A DNA stretch of 64,000 nt from Alphaproteobacteria bacterium HGW-Alphaproteobacteria-7 (GTDB lineage Bacteria; Pseudomonadota; Alphaproteobacteria; Sphingomonadales; Sphingomonadaceae): the NCBI GenBank assembly GCA_002842735.1, contig PHEB01000003.1, positions 62,001-126,000 of the forward strand, read 5' to 3'. The notes under the pieces were generated by a model, which worked only from the letters and a program-made list of their open reading frames with translations, was not told the DNA's origin and did not search any database. Made by a program: the position numbers and the translations under genes. Position 1 is the stretch's first letter. Every line of letters starts with the position of its first letter. Shown here piece by piece: positions 44,031 to 53,379 of the stretch.

Positions 44031-45281
44031 TTACCGCAAGCTCACCACGTTATCGCTGGCTTCGCGCACGCGGGTGCCGTTGAACAGGCTCATCATCGGC
44101 TCGTCGGTCACGGTCACCACCTGCGCCGCGCCATAGCCGTTGAAGCCGGTTTTCATCGCCGCGCCATAGGCGCCGATCATGCCGACTTCGATGTAATCGC
44201 CCGCCTGAATGTCGGCCGGCAGCGCGAAGGGGCCTTTCATGTAATCGGCATCGTCGCAGGTCGGGCCGTAGAAGGCGAAATCCGCGTCGGCTTCGATCAG
44301 ATCATCCTCAAGCGCGCGCACCGGGAAGCGCCACGCGACGTGCGCGGCGTCATACAGCGCGCCGTAGGCACCGTCGTTGATGTAGAGTTCTTCGCCGCGC
44401 CGCTTGTTCACCTGCACGATCATCGAACTATATTCCGCGCTCAGCGCCCGGCCGGGTTCGCACCACAGTTCGGCGTTATAGGCGATCGGCAGCGCCTCGA
44501 AGTGCTTGGCGATGATCGCGAAGTAATCTTCCATCGGCGGCGGTTCGAGGCCGGGATAGGCGCTGGGAAAGCCCCCGCCCACGTCGATCATGTCGATCAC
44601 CACCGATGCTTCTGCAATCGCGGCGCGGGTGCGGTCGAGCGCCTGCACGAAGGCGAACGGCGTCATCGCCTGGCTGCCGACATGGAAGCACACGCCCAGC
44701 CAGTCGCAATGCTGACGGGCCTGCTGGAGCAGCCCGGGCGCTTCGATCAGGTCGCAGCCGAACTTGCTGGCCAGCGAAAGCTCCGAATACTCGGACGACA
44801 CCCGCAGCCGCACGCACAGGCGCAGGTCGCGCGGCGCTTCGCCGGTTTCGGGATGGCGGCAGGCGTCGACGATCTTTTCCAGTTCCTCGACCGAATCGAG
44901 GCTGAAGGTGCGCACGCCGTGCTGGAAATAGGCTTCGCTGATCGCCGCCGGGGTCTTTACCGGATGCATGAAGCACAGCACCGCCTGCGGCAGAATCCCG
45001 CGCACCAGCCGCACTTCGGCAATCGAAGCAACATCGTAATGGGTCACGCCCGCATCCCACAGCACGTTGATCAAATCAGGCGCGGGGTTGGCTTTCACCG
45101 CATAGAGCACCTTGCCCGGAAACTTCTCGACGAAGAAACGGGCGGCGCGCCGCGCGGCGTGCGGGCGGTTGAGAATTACGGGCTCGTCCGGCGAAAGCGC
45201 GCGAACTACAGCCTGAGCGTCGGGATAGATGTGCAACTCAAGGGACCCCCGAAACGGTTTGTGAAAACCATAAAACGACAA
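44031..45281 (-). CDS. Ornithine (lysine/ornithine) decarboxylase, fold type III
   Basis: A PLP enzyme giving putrescine. Numbered from the TTG at 45281, the PLP Lys is K63 in YAVKANP; HVGSQ (200-204), DVGGGFP (233-239), CEPGRAL (274-280) and the catalytic Cys in GPTCDDADY (C342) follow. No ATG precedes the conserved block. The TTG at 45281 or the one at 45236 (just before HIYPDAQAVV) must serve, so the start is uncertain. With the two downstream carboxy(nor)spermidine enzymes it supplies polyamines. Confidence 0.88.
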   Translation of the reverse strand: MSFYGFHKPFRGSLELHIYPDAQAVVRALSPDEPVILNRPHAARRAARFFVEKFPGKVLYAVKANPAPDLINVLWDAGVTHYDVASIAEVRLVRGILPQAVLCFMHPVKTPAAISEAYFQHGVRTFSLDSVEELEKIVDACRHPETGEAPRDLRLCVRLRVSSEYSELSLASKFGCDLIEAPGLLQQARQHCDWLGVCFHVGSQAMTPFAFVQALDRTRAAIAEASVVIDMIDVGGGFPSAYPGLEPPPMEDYFAIIAKHFEALPIAYNAELWCEPGRALSAEYSSMIVQVNKRRGEELYINDGAYGALYDAAHVAWRFPVRALEDDLIEADADFAFYGPTCDDADYMKGPFALPADIQAGDYIEVGMIGAYGAAMKTGFNGYGAAQVVTVTDEPMMSLFNGTRVREASDNVVSLR

Positions 45282-45460
45282 GCTGCCTTGCGGTTAGGAA
45301 GTCCCCTTGGGGCAGCGGGAACGGGGCAAATAGGGCTTGCGGTCCGAATTGCAATCGAAAAATGGGCCGCACCGGGGCGGAATGTTGCTTTTCTGAGGCA
45401 GCCCTACAAACACGACCGGAATGTGACTCAAGCGCGCGGATTTTGCAGTTTCCCGCGCGT

Positions 45461-46018
45461 TCAGAAGGTTACGCGCGGCACCTGATCGACGCTACCCTGT
45501 TCGCTGTCATCGAGCCGGTGGAAATCCGCCTCGGCGAAACCAAGCGCGCCGGCAAACAACACCGCCGGGAACGATTCGCGCGCGCTGTTGAACCGCGCCA
45601 CGGCAGCATTCAGCGCCCTGCGTGCAGCTGCGAGCTTATCCTCGACATCGCCGAGTTCGGTCTGGAGCGACTGGAAATTCGCGCTCGCCTTGAGATCGGG
45701 ATAGGCCTCCCCCAAAGCCAGCAGGTTATCGAGCGCGACGCGCAGCTTTTGCTCGCTGCCCGAAGAAGGCTCGCTATCTGCCGCCGCATTGCGCGCCGCG
45801 ATCACCGCTTCCAGCGTCGATGCCTCATGCCCGGCATAGCCTTTGACCGCCTCAACCAGATTGGGGATCAGATCATGCCGCTGGCGCAGCTGCGCATCGA
45901 TATCGCCGATGCCTTGCCGCACGCTCTGCCGCAGACCGACGAGATTGTTGTAAATCCCGATCACCACCACCGCGGCCGCCACAGCGACCGACAGCATGAC
46001 CCAGAACATGATATCCAT
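45461..46018 (-). CDS. lemA: LemA family protein
   Basis: A 185-residue membrane-anchored protein: one N-terminal helix (MFWVMLSVAVAAAVVVIGIYNNLV), then the LemA helical bundle with RQGIGDIDAQLRQRHDLIPNLVEAVKGYAGHE and LKASANFQSLQTELGDVEDKLAAARRALNAAVARFN. Function not settled; a cell-envelope role is usual. It is divergent from a DUF3137 gene, a recurrent pairing. GGGGG precedes the ATG. Confidence 0.9.
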   Translation of the reverse strand: MDIMFWVMLSVAVAAAVVVIGIYNNLVGLRQSVRQGIGDIDAQLRQRHDLIPNLVEAVKGYAGHEASTLEAVIAARNAAADSEPSSGSEQKLRVALDNLLALGEAYPDLKASANFQSLQTELGDVEDKLAAARRALNAAVARFNSARESFPAVLFAGALGFAEADFHRLDDSEQGSVDQVPRVTF

Positions 46019-46086
46019 TGTTACCCCCTTTACCCGAAACCAGCTATTGTGGAGTACACTGGTTAAAGATTCGCGCCGGAGACGCA

Positions 46087-47055
46087 ATGCGCACCAACAT
46101 TGATACCCTGATGCAAGGTCAGCTGGGCGAATGGCTTGCCTCGCAGGCAGAGATGCGCGCTTCGGCAAAGGCAAAGGCCAGCGCGCGCTGGTTGTGGGGC
46201 GCGGTGATCCTGCTGCCCGCGCTCGCGTTCCTGTGGTTTGCGCCCGTCCTTTCGGGCGGATTCAAGGCAATGCTGAGTTTCGGCGGGATCATGGTGGTTT
46301 CGGTCTGGGGCTATCAGCCGATTGTCGAAGCGAAAAAGGCGATCAAGATCGGGATCAATTCGGCCATCGCGGAAAGTTTCGGCGTTTCTTACGACCATGA
46401 AGTTGAGCCGGGCGCGGAGTTTGAGGCTGCCAAGACCTATGGCTTGGTTCCCGATTTTGACCGTTCCGGTTTCGAGGACCGCTGGCATGGCACGCTCGAA
46501 GGGCACAGCTTCGGCCTTTATGAAGCGCACCTCGAAGAGCGCCGGGGATCGGGCAAGAACCGCCGCTGGGTAACAGTGTTTCGCGGAGTGATCATCCAGA
46601 TGGGGTTTGGCCGGCCGTTCCGTTCAACCACCTTACTGCAACGAGCAGGCAAGCATCGCAAATGGCTCGGGCTTGGTGGGGCGAGTGACCATGTGAGCTT
46701 TGATGGTCATCGGCTGGACAAGGTGGATCAGGTGCACCCAGCCTTTGGCGAGGTGTTTGCACTGTTCAGCGATGATCAGGTTGAGGCGCGCGTGCTGGTG
46801 CACCCCGGCTATGTCGAACACCTGTTGCGGCTGGAGAGCGCATTTGGCGCGAAGGAGCTGCGCGCCTTGTTTCGTGCAGGCGAGGTTATCATCGCGGTTG
46901 AAGGGCGCAACCTGTTCGAAAGCGGCGCGATTGACGCCAGCGGCGATCATGCCCGCGCCGAAGAAGCTGCGCGCCAGTTCAGCGCGCTGGCGGGGCTGGC
47001 GCTGGCAATCAACCAGAACGAGCGCGGACGGGTGCTGAAACCCGGCTCTAGCTGA
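46087..47055 (+). CDS. DUF3137 membrane protein
   Basis: A 322-residue protein with two N-terminal helices (WLWGAVILLPALAFLWFAPVL and GIMVVSVWGYQPIV) and a soluble part containing VPDFDRSGFEDRWHGTLEGHSFGLYEAHLE and TVFRGVIIQMGFGRPFRSTTLL, the DUF3137 pattern. Divergent from lemA with 68 nt between, likely shared regulation. Its end overlaps the convergent nspC-like gene by 8 nt. Confidence 0.8.
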   Translation: MRTNIDTLMQGQLGEWLASQAEMRASAKAKASARWLWGAVILLPALAFLWFAPVLSGGFKAMLSFGGIMVVSVWGYQPIVEAKKAIKIGINSAIAESFGVSYDHEVEPGAEFEAAKTYGLVPDFDRSGFEDRWHGTLEGHSFGLYEAHLEERRGSGKNRRWVTVFRGVIIQMGFGRPFRSTTLLQRAGKHRKWLGLGGASDHVSFDGHRLDKVDQVHPAFGEVFALFSDDQVEARVLVHPGYVEHLLRLESAFGAKELRALFRAGEVIIAVEGRNLFESGAIDASGDHARAEEAARQFSALAGLALAINQNERGRVLKPGSS

Positions 47056-48241
47056 GGCGGCCCCTGAAATCAGCGTAATCGAACCGCTTGATGCAGTCGA
47101 GCGCGTCGCTTTCGCTGTCCCACATCCAGATGCTCGGCAATTGCACCCCGTTGAAGGTGTTGGTCTTGACCATCGAATAATGCGCCTGATCGAGAAACGC
47201 GAAACGCGCGCCGGGTTCGGCAGGCACTGGCAGGCGGTAATCGCCGATCACGTCACCTGCGAGGCAGGATGGCCCGCCGAGCCGGATCGGGATCAGGTCG
47301 GGATCAGCGATTTCGCCCAGCATGGCGGGGCGATAGGGTGCTTCCAGCACATCTGGCATATGGCAGGTGGCCGAAATATCGGTGATCCCCACGGGGACTT
47401 CATTGAACATCGTATCGAGCAGCGTGCCAACCAGAATCCCCGCGTCGAGCGCGACTGCCTCGCCCGGTTCTAGGATGATCTGGCAGCCGGTATCCTCAGC
47501 GGCGTCTTTCAGGAACTCGACCAATTCCTCGCGCTGGTAATCGGCCCGCGTGATGTGGTGCCCGCCGCCCATGTTGATCCATTTAAGCTGGCCGAAATAC
47601 GGTTCGATCACGTCGAACACCCGGTCCCAGGTGGCTTTGAGCGGTTCAAAATCCTGTTCGCACAGGTTGTGGAAGTGGATGCCCTCCACGCCCTCCATGT
47701 GTTCTTCGGTCAGCTGGTCGAGCGGGAAGCCGAGGCGTGATCCCGGCGCGCTGGGGTCATATTTGGCGACCTCGCCGGTGGGCACCTGCGGATTGATGCG
47801 CAGGCCGATGCTGACGCCCGCTCCGTTGGCAGCGGCGTGGTCAAGGATCAGCCGCGCGCGATCATGCTGGCCGGGGGAGTTGAAGATCACGTGATCCGAC
47901 AGGCGGCAGATTTCCTCCAGCTCTTCCGGCTTGAATGCAGCGGAATAGGTGGCGATTTCACCGTCGTAAAATTCGGACGCGAGCCGCGCTTCCCACAGGC
48001 CCGAGGTGGATACGCCGTCGAGATATTCGCCGATGATCGGTGCGGCCGACCACATCGAAAACGCCTTCAGCGCGGCAAACACCTTGATATCCGCGCCATC
48101 AGCCGCCGCCGTATCGCGCACGTCCGCCAGCACCCGGCAATTGGCACGCAATTTGGCCGCGTCCACGACGAAAGCGGGGCTATCGACGCGGGCAATGTCG
48201 AAATGGGCAAAGGCCCCGGGGTTTCCTGCTTTGGTTTCCAT
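47048..48241 (-). CDS. nspC: Carboxynorspermidine/carboxyspermidine decarboxylase
   Basis: A PLP fold-III decarboxylase of about 397 residues that makes spermidine (or norspermidine) from its carboxy form. The PLP Lys lies in VFAALKAFSMW; HFHNLCEQ, INMGGGHHIT, LEPGEAVAL, CHMPDVLEAPYRP and GPSCLAGD are specific to NspC. The ATG at 48241 was chosen over a GTG at 48247. It works with the dehydrogenase at 48642-49868. Confidence 0.93.
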   Translation of the reverse strand: METKAGNPGAFAHFDIARVDSPAFVVDAAKLRANCRVLADVRDTAAADGADIKVFAALKAFSMWSAAPIIGEYLDGVSTSGLWEARLASEFYDGEIATYSAAFKPEELEEICRLSDHVIFNSPGQHDRARLILDHAAANGAGVSIGLRINPQVPTGEVAKYDPSAPGSRLGFPLDQLTEEHMEGVEGIHFHNLCEQDFEPLKATWDRVFDVIEPYFGQLKWINMGGGHHITRADYQREELVEFLKDAAEDTGCQIILEPGEAVALDAGILVGTLLDTMFNEVPVGITDISATCHMPDVLEAPYRPAMLGEIADPDLIPIRLGGPSCLAGDVIGDYRLPVPAEPGARFAFLDQAHYSMVKTNTFNGVQLPSIWMWDSESDALDCIKRFDYADFRGRLS

Positions 48242-48258
48242 TTTCACTCACTCTCGTT

Positions 48259-48372
48259 CGTCATTGCGAGGAGTCCCGAACTCGTTTCGGGGCGACGCGG
48301 CAATCCATTGTCTGATGCTGCAATCACGCGAGATGCCCGAAGCTGGATTGCTTCGCTACGCTCGCAATGACG
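48259..48372. repeat. CGTCATTGCGAG palindromic repeat, copy 2
   Basis: Ends CGTCATTGCGAGGAG and CTCGCAATGACG inverted, with GGCAATCCA ... TGGATTGC inside, as in copy 1 at 38565. It separates nspC from the XRE gene and abuts the stop of that gene. Confidence 0.75.
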
Positions 48373-48374
48373 AA

Positions 48375-48602
48375 TCAACCTTTAGGATTATCCCGGGCAG
48401 AAAGCAGTGTTGCCGTCGGTACACCAAAAACTTTAGCGATCATTCTCAAGTTCGAGAGGTTGATGTCACGACGCCCCAATTCCAAATGCCCGATATTGAC
48501 AGCCGACATGCCCACAACATCAGCAAGTTGTTGCTGAGTCATATCATTGGCCAGTCGAAATTCGCGAATACGATTCGGGTATTCTTCTAGTCGCTTTGCC
48601 AT
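48375..48602 (-). CDS. Small XRE-family HTH regulator
   Basis: A 75-residue protein that is one HTH_3 domain: NRIREFRLANDMTQQQLADVVGMSAVNIGHLELGRRDINLSNLRMIAKVFGVPTATLL. ATG start at 48602. It lies between the two carboxy(nor)spermidine genes; whether it controls them is not known. Confidence 0.85.
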   Translation of the reverse strand: MAKRLEEYPNRIREFRLANDMTQQQLADVVGMSAVNIGHLELGRRDINLSNLRMIAKVFGVPTATLLSARDNPKG

Positions 48603-48641
48603 ATCAGACCTCCGCCAACCTTGATAACGGAGCGTTAGATA

Positions 48642-49868
48642 TCAGAACCCAACCGGCCCGTCCATCTCCTCGACCGCCCACGGCAACCCGTGCGCGTTCA
48701 GCATGTCCATGAACGGATCCGGGTCCATTTGTTCCATGTTGAACACGCCCTCACCCTGCCAGTCACCACGCACCATCATCGCCGCGCCGATCATCGCGGG
48801 GACGCCGGTGGTGTAGCTGACTGCTTGGTTGCCGGTTTCCTCATAGGCCGCCTCATGCGAGCAGATATTCTTGATGTAGAACGTCTTCTCGCCCGAACCG
48901 TCCAGTGCTTCGCCCGTGGCGATCACGCCGATGTTGGTGTTGCCTTTGGTCGTTTCGCCCAGCGATTCGGGCTTGGGCAGCACCGCAGCAAGGAATTGCA
49001 GCGGGATGATGTCCTTGCCCTGATACTTCACCGGATCAATCCGCGTCATCCCGACATTTTGCAACACGGTGAGGTGGGTGATGTATTGATCGCCAAAGGT
49101 CATCCAGAACCGCGCACGCTCCAGTTCGGGGACGAACCTGGCGAGGCTTTCCAGCTCCTCGTGATACATCAGGTAGGCGTTCTTTGTGCCCACCGCTTCG
49201 AAATCGAATTCGGTTTTGACCTGCATCGCCGGGGTTTCCACCCACGCCCCATTCTCCCAGTGACGCGCAGGGGCGGTCACTTCGCGGATGTTGATTTCGG
49301 GGTTGAAGTTAGTGGCAAAATGCTGGCCGTGATCGCCGCCATTGCAATCGAGAATATCGAGCTGGCGGATGGTCTTGAGCTTGTGTTTCTTGAGCCACAT
49401 GGTGAACACAGACGTCACGCCCGGATCAAAGCCCGACCCCAGCAGCGCCATCAGGCCCGCATCCTTGTACCGATCATGATAGGCCCACTGCCAGTGATAC
49501 TCGAACTTGGCCTCGTCCTTGGGCTCGTAATTGGCGGTGTCGAGATAATCCACGCCCGCCTCAAGGCAGGCGTCCATGATCGGCAGATCCTGATAAGGCA
49601 GCGCGAGGTTGACGACTAACCCTGCGCCGGTCTTGCGGATCAGGTTGACCATCGCCGGGACTTCCTCGGCATCGATCTCATAAGTCGCCACGTCGCGTCC
49701 GCAGCGTTCCTTAACTGACGCGGCAATCGCGTCGCATTTGGATTTGGTGCGGCTGGCAAGGTGGATTTCTGGGAAGACGTCCGGGTTGAAGGCCATTTTG
49801 TGGACGCAGACCGAGCTCACCCCGCCCGCGCCGATAACAAGAACCGTGCTGGACTTAGCTGCCGACAT
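48642..49868 (-). CDS. Carboxy(nor)spermidine dehydrogenase (saccharopine dehydrogenase family)
   Basis: A 408-residue NADPH enzyme condensing putrescine (or diaminopropane) with aspartate semialdehyde. The Rossmann motif is VLVIGAGGVSSVCVHKMA; ANYEPKDEAKFEYHWQWAYHDRYKDAGLMALLGSGFDPGVT and DCNGGDHGQHFATNFNPEINIRE are characteristic of Lys1-like CASDH. The ATG at 49868 (MSAAKSS) was chosen. It completes the ODC-CASDH-CASDC spermidine route. Confidence 0.9.
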   Translation of the reverse strand: MSAAKSSTVLVIGAGGVSSVCVHKMAFNPDVFPEIHLASRTKSKCDAIAASVKERCGRDVATYEIDAEEVPAMVNLIRKTGAGLVVNLALPYQDLPIMDACLEAGVDYLDTANYEPKDEAKFEYHWQWAYHDRYKDAGLMALLGSGFDPGVTSVFTMWLKKHKLKTIRQLDILDCNGGDHGQHFATNFNPEINIREVTAPARHWENGAWVETPAMQVKTEFDFEAVGTKNAYLMYHEELESLARFVPELERARFWMTFGDQYITHLTVLQNVGMTRIDPVKYQGKDIIPLQFLAAVLPKPESLGETTKGNTNIGVIATGEALDGSGEKTFYIKNICSHEAAYEETGNQAVSYTTGVPAMIGAAMMVRGDWQGEGVFNMEQMDPDPFMDMLNAHGLPWAVEEMDGPVGF

Positions 49869-49931
49869 GATAGGAACCTTTCGTAATGCGAATCTTGCGC
49901 TGCGCTTACGCGAATGAATGGATGGGGACAA

Positions 49932-50909
49932 ATGATCCAGGCTGATGTCAGAATACCGACCGGCGAAGGGGTTGTCGCCGCCGCCGATGCGATTGCGGCG
50001 ATCCTGCCGCCGACGCCGCTGTTGCCGGTGGATATCAATGGCGTGCACGCTTGGGCCAAGGCGGAAGTGCTGCAACCCGTCGGCGCGTTCAAGATCAGGG
50101 GCGCGTGGTGGCGGTTGATCAACCTCTCCCCCGAAGAACGCGCGGCAGGCGTGGTGGCGGTATCATCGGGCAATCATGCGCAGGGCGTGGCGTGGGCGGC
50201 CCGGCGGTTGGGTATCCGCGCGGCCATCGTGATGCCGCATGATGCCCCGCAGGTGAAGCTCGACAATACGAAGGCGCTTGGAGCAGAGGTCGTGCTGTAT
50301 CAGCGCGCTCCCAAGGAACAGGGGGGCGAAGATCGCGATGAAGTGGCCGCCAATTTGATCGAACAACGTGGCGGCACGCTGGTTCACGCATTCGCTGATC
50401 CGTGGGTGATCGAGGGGCAAGGCAGCGCCGCGATTGAGGCCGCTGCGCAACTTGGCCGCGCGCCCAGCCGTATCATTACCTGTTGCGGCGGGGGCGGGTT
50501 GGCAGCAGGTCTCGTTTTGGGTGCACCGGATAGCGCGATTCACCCTGTCGAACCCGTCGGCTGGGACATGGTCGGTCAGTCGATGGCGGCGGGCGCAATT
50601 GTCCACGCCGCGCCCGATGCGCCCAAAACCATCTGCGACGCGCTGCAACCCAATGCCACCAAACCGCTCAACCTCAGCCTGCTGCAAGGCCGGGCCGAGC
50701 CAGGGGTGGCCGTGACCGATGCCGAAGTGCGCGATGCGCAGCGCTTTGCCTTCGCCCATCTGCGGCTGGTGGTCGAACCCGGCGGCGCGGCGGCGCTGGC
50801 AGCGGCGCTGGCGGGCAAGGTGCCGGTGGACGATAGCACCGTCATCATGCTGACCGGCGGCAATGCCGATCCGGCGGCTTTCGCCCGCACCCTTGCCGGG
50901 GCTGGCTAG
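49932..50909 (+). CDS. Threonine/serine dehydratase (PLP fold type II)
   Basis: A 325-residue enzyme deaminating serine or threonine. PLP Lys in PVGAFKIRGAWW, the substrate loop VSSGNHAQGVAWAAR, and the glycine loop TCCGGGGLAAGL. The C-terminus lacks an ACT domain, so it is likely the catabolic or serine-racemase-like type rather than biosynthetic IlvA. The ATG at 49932 has GGGG before it; 49914 is also possible. Confidence 0.88.
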   Translation: MIQADVRIPTGEGVVAAADAIAAILPPTPLLPVDINGVHAWAKAEVLQPVGAFKIRGAWWRLINLSPEERAAGVVAVSSGNHAQGVAWAARRLGIRAAIVMPHDAPQVKLDNTKALGAEVVLYQRAPKEQGGEDRDEVAANLIEQRGGTLVHAFADPWVIEGQGSAAIEAAAQLGRAPSRIITCCGGGGLAAGLVLGAPDSAIHPVEPVGWDMVGQSMAAGAIVHAAPDAPKTICDALQPNATKPLNLSLLQGRAEPGVAVTDAEVRDAQRFAFAHLRLVVEPGGAAALAAALAGKVPVDDSTVIMLTGGNADPAAFARTLAGAG

Positions 50910-50984
50910 CTGTGGATGCCGTCACATTGCCGACACGCGGGCAAAATATGGCAGGGGTCTCACGTGACACAGGAACCAGACCAC

Positions 50985-52199
50985 ATGGCCATACAGGCAA
51001 AGCGCATCATCGAAGACGCGGTGATCCGCAAGGATGCAAGAATGGGCGATAGGCTGTTAGACAAGGCATTTGCGCTGGCCTTCAACGGCCTCGTCTATGC
51101 CCAGATCTGGGAAGACCCGGTGGTGGACATGGAAGGCCTCGCCATCCAGCCTGACAGCCGGGTGATGTGCATTGCCAGCGGCAGTTGCAACGCATTGTCC
51201 TATCTCACCGCGAACCCCGAAAGCGTGACCGCGGTTGATCTGAACCACGCGCACGTGGCGCTGGGGCGGCTCAAGATCGCGGCGATCAGGCATCTGCCCA
51301 ATTACGAACGCTTCCACCGTTTCTTCGCCCATGCCGATCATAAGGAAAACAGCGCGGTCTATAAAACCATGATCGCCCCGCACCTGGACGCGGAAAGCCG
51401 CGCCTATTGGGAAAAGCGCGACATTCGCGGGCAAAGGCGCATTTCGTATTTCACCAAGGGCATCTACAAAAAGGGCTTGCTCGGCAATTTCATCGGCCTC
51501 GCCCATGTGTTTGCCAAACTCTACAAGATCGATCTGGGCAAGGTGCTCGAAGCGCAAACGCTCGAAGAACAGCGCGACGTGTTTGAACGCGAGTTGGCCC
51601 CGTTGTTCGAAAAGAAGTTCATCCGCTGGCTGACCGATCAGCCCGCCTCGCTGTTCGGGCTCGGCATCCCGCCCGCGCAATTCGAGCACCTCGCAGGCGA
51701 TCAACGCATGGCCGAAGTGCTGCGCCGGCGGCTGGAAAAGCTCGCCTGCGATTTCGAGGTGAAGGATAATTACTTCGCCTGGCAGGCATTCGGGCGCGGA
51801 TATAGCCGGGCCGAGGGCGCGCCGCTGCCGCCCTATCTGCAGCGCGCCAATTGGGAGGTGATGCGCGAACGGATCGGGCAGATCGACGTCACCCGCGCCA
51901 ATATGGTCGACTGGATCGGTGAGCGGGGCGAGGCCAGCATGGATCGATTTGTGCTGCTGGATGCGCAGGACTGGATGAACAACGCCCAGCTTGACGGGTT
52001 GTGGAGCCGGATCACCCGCGCCAGCCGCCCCGGTGCGCGGGTGTTGTTCCGCACGGCTGCCGAACCCAGCCTGCTGCCCGGACGGCTGAACGATGCGATC
52101 TTGTCGCGGTGGCGTTATCTTGAGGAAACCTCCGCCGATCTGACCCGCCGCGATCGTTCGTCGATCTATGGCGGCGTGCACGTTTACGAGCTGGCCTGA
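50985..52199 (+). CDS. btaA: BtaA, SAM:diacylglycerol 3-amino-3-carboxypropyltransferase (DUF3419)
   Basis: A 404-residue DUF3419 protein. It has ALAFNGLVYAQIWEDPVVDMEGLAIQPDSRVMCIASGSCNALSYLTANP (SAM site) and a C-terminal region SRITRASRPGARVLFRTAAEPSLLPGRL. BtaA transfers the aminocarboxypropyl group of SAM to diacylglycerol, the first step to the betaine lipid DGTS. TGATG overlap with btaB shows coupling, and the pair supports the call. Confidence 0.9.
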   Translation: MAIQAKRIIEDAVIRKDARMGDRLLDKAFALAFNGLVYAQIWEDPVVDMEGLAIQPDSRVMCIASGSCNALSYLTANPESVTAVDLNHAHVALGRLKIAAIRHLPNYERFHRFFAHADHKENSAVYKTMIAPHLDAESRAYWEKRDIRGQRRISYFTKGIYKKGLLGNFIGLAHVFAKLYKIDLGKVLEAQTLEEQRDVFERELAPLFEKKFIRWLTDQPASLFGLGIPPAQFEHLAGDQRMAEVLRRRLEKLACDFEVKDNYFAWQAFGRGYSRAEGAPLPPYLQRANWEVMRERIGQIDVTRANMVDWIGERGEASMDRFVLLDAQDWMNNAQLDGLWSRITRASRPGARVLFRTAAEPSLLPGRLNDAILSRWRYLEETSADLTRRDRSSIYGGVHVYELA

Positions 52200-52846
52200 T
52201 GGCGAACGCAGGCGCGCCTTCGGGTCATGCGGCGTTGATGGACGAGGTTTATCGCGGGCAGCGGCATATTTATGATTTCACGCGCAAATATTACCTGTTC
52301 GGGCGTGATACGCTGATCAACGGGCTGGAGGCGCAGCCGGGGATGCGCGTGCTCGAAATGGCCTGCGGCACCGGGCGTAACCTTGCGAAAATCGGCACGG
52401 CATGGCCGGGGGTGCGGCTCTACGGCCTCGATATTTCGGCGGAAATGCTCAAAAGCGCGCGCGCCGCCTTGGGAGCCGAAGCACGGCTGGGCGAAGGCGA
52501 TGCTTGTTCGTTTGACGCAGCGGCGCTGCTGGGCGAACCGCTGTTTGACCGGATCGTGCTGTCCTATTCGCTATCGATGATCCCCGATTGGCAAGGGCCG
52601 CTGGATCACGCCGCAAGCCTGCTGGCACCGGGCGGCACGTTGCACGTGGTGGATTTTGGCGACCTAGCGGGCCTGCCGCGTCCCCTCGCCGGATTGCTGA
52701 GGGCATGGCTCGGCAAATTCCACGTCGCACCGCGCGATGACATGGGCGCGGTTGCGGGCCGCATCGCCGCCGCACGCGGTCTGCGGCTCACCAGCACGCG
52801 CGGCCCGCTCGGCTATTTTCAGCTGCACGTTCTGGCCGCGCAATAG
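52199..52846 (+). CDS. btaB: BtaB, betaine lipid N-methyltransferase
   Basis: A 215-residue class I SAM methyltransferase: motif I VLEMACGTGRNLAKIG, YGLDISAEMLKSAR, and VLSYSLSMIPDWQGPLDHAASLLAPGGTLHVVDFGDL. The N-terminus DEVYRGQRHIYDFTRKYYLFGRDTLI is typical of BtaB. It would methylate diacylglyceryl homoserine three times to DGTS. Confidence 0.9.
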   Translation: MANAGAPSGHAALMDEVYRGQRHIYDFTRKYYLFGRDTLINGLEAQPGMRVLEMACGTGRNLAKIGTAWPGVRLYGLDISAEMLKSARAALGAEARLGEGDACSFDAAALLGEPLFDRIVLSYSLSMIPDWQGPLDHAASLLAPGGTLHVVDFGDLAGLPRPLAGLLRAWLGKFHVAPRDDMGAVAGRIAAARGLRLTSTRGPLGYFQLHVLAAQ

Positions 52847-52913
52847 GTGCAATTGACAATCGTTCGCCGCGCTCGCAGGTAACGGCTTGGAACTTTTGAG
52901 AGGGGATCCGACG

Positions 52914-53369
52914 ATGCAAGCGCAAATGCTCGCGCCCGCTGCCGTGCTGGTGGTGTGGACTTTGATAGTATTGTTGTGGATCATTCCCACGCGGTTCGGG
53001 GCGATTGCCAAGATCGAAGATAAATCACTTGTCGCCGCCAAACCCGGTGCGCGCGGCAGTGATCTGGAAGGCGTCATCCCTGACAAAGCCAACTGGCCCG
53101 CGCATAATCACACCCACCTGCACGAACAGCCGACGTTGTTTTATGCGACGGTGCTGATCTTGGCGGTGATGGGGCCGGACGCACTCGATGTGACGCTGGC
53201 ATGGGTGTATGTCGCGCTGCGGATCGTGCATTCGCTGTGGCAGAACCTCGTCAACGCGGTGCCGGTGCGGTTTGCGCTGTTTCTGGCCAGCACCATCGCG
53301 CTTATGGCACTGGCAGTGCGCGCGGTGATGGCGACGCTGCTGGCTGACCCATCCGCATTGCCGGTTTAA
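52914..53369 (+). CDS. MAPEG family membrane protein 1
   Basis: A 151-residue protein with four hydrophobic segments and the MAPEG-type NHTHLHEQPTLFYATVLILAVMG and LAWVYVALRIVHSLWQ. Related eukaryotic proteins are eicosanoid/glutathione enzymes; the bacterial role is unknown. GAGAGGGG precedes the ATG. It lies 67 nt after btaB and 10 nt before a paralogue. Confidence 0.82.
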   Translation: MQAQMLAPAAVLVVWTLIVLLWIIPTRFGAIAKIEDKSLVAAKPGARGSDLEGVIPDKANWPAHNHTHLHEQPTLFYATVLILAVMGPDALDVTLAWVYVALRIVHSLWQNLVNAVPVRFALFLASTIALMALAVRAVMATLLADPSALPV

Positions 53370-53379
53370 GGAAAACACT

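Noticed and set aside
45282-45460. speF-like riboswitch or leader before ornithine decarboxylase
   Set aside because: Short hairpins exist, but I could not build a known motif.
50956-50971. parS-like palindrome GGTCTCACGTGACACA
   Set aside because: Only 13 of 16 positions match the consensus and it lies at a gene start; likely chance, though ChIP could test it.
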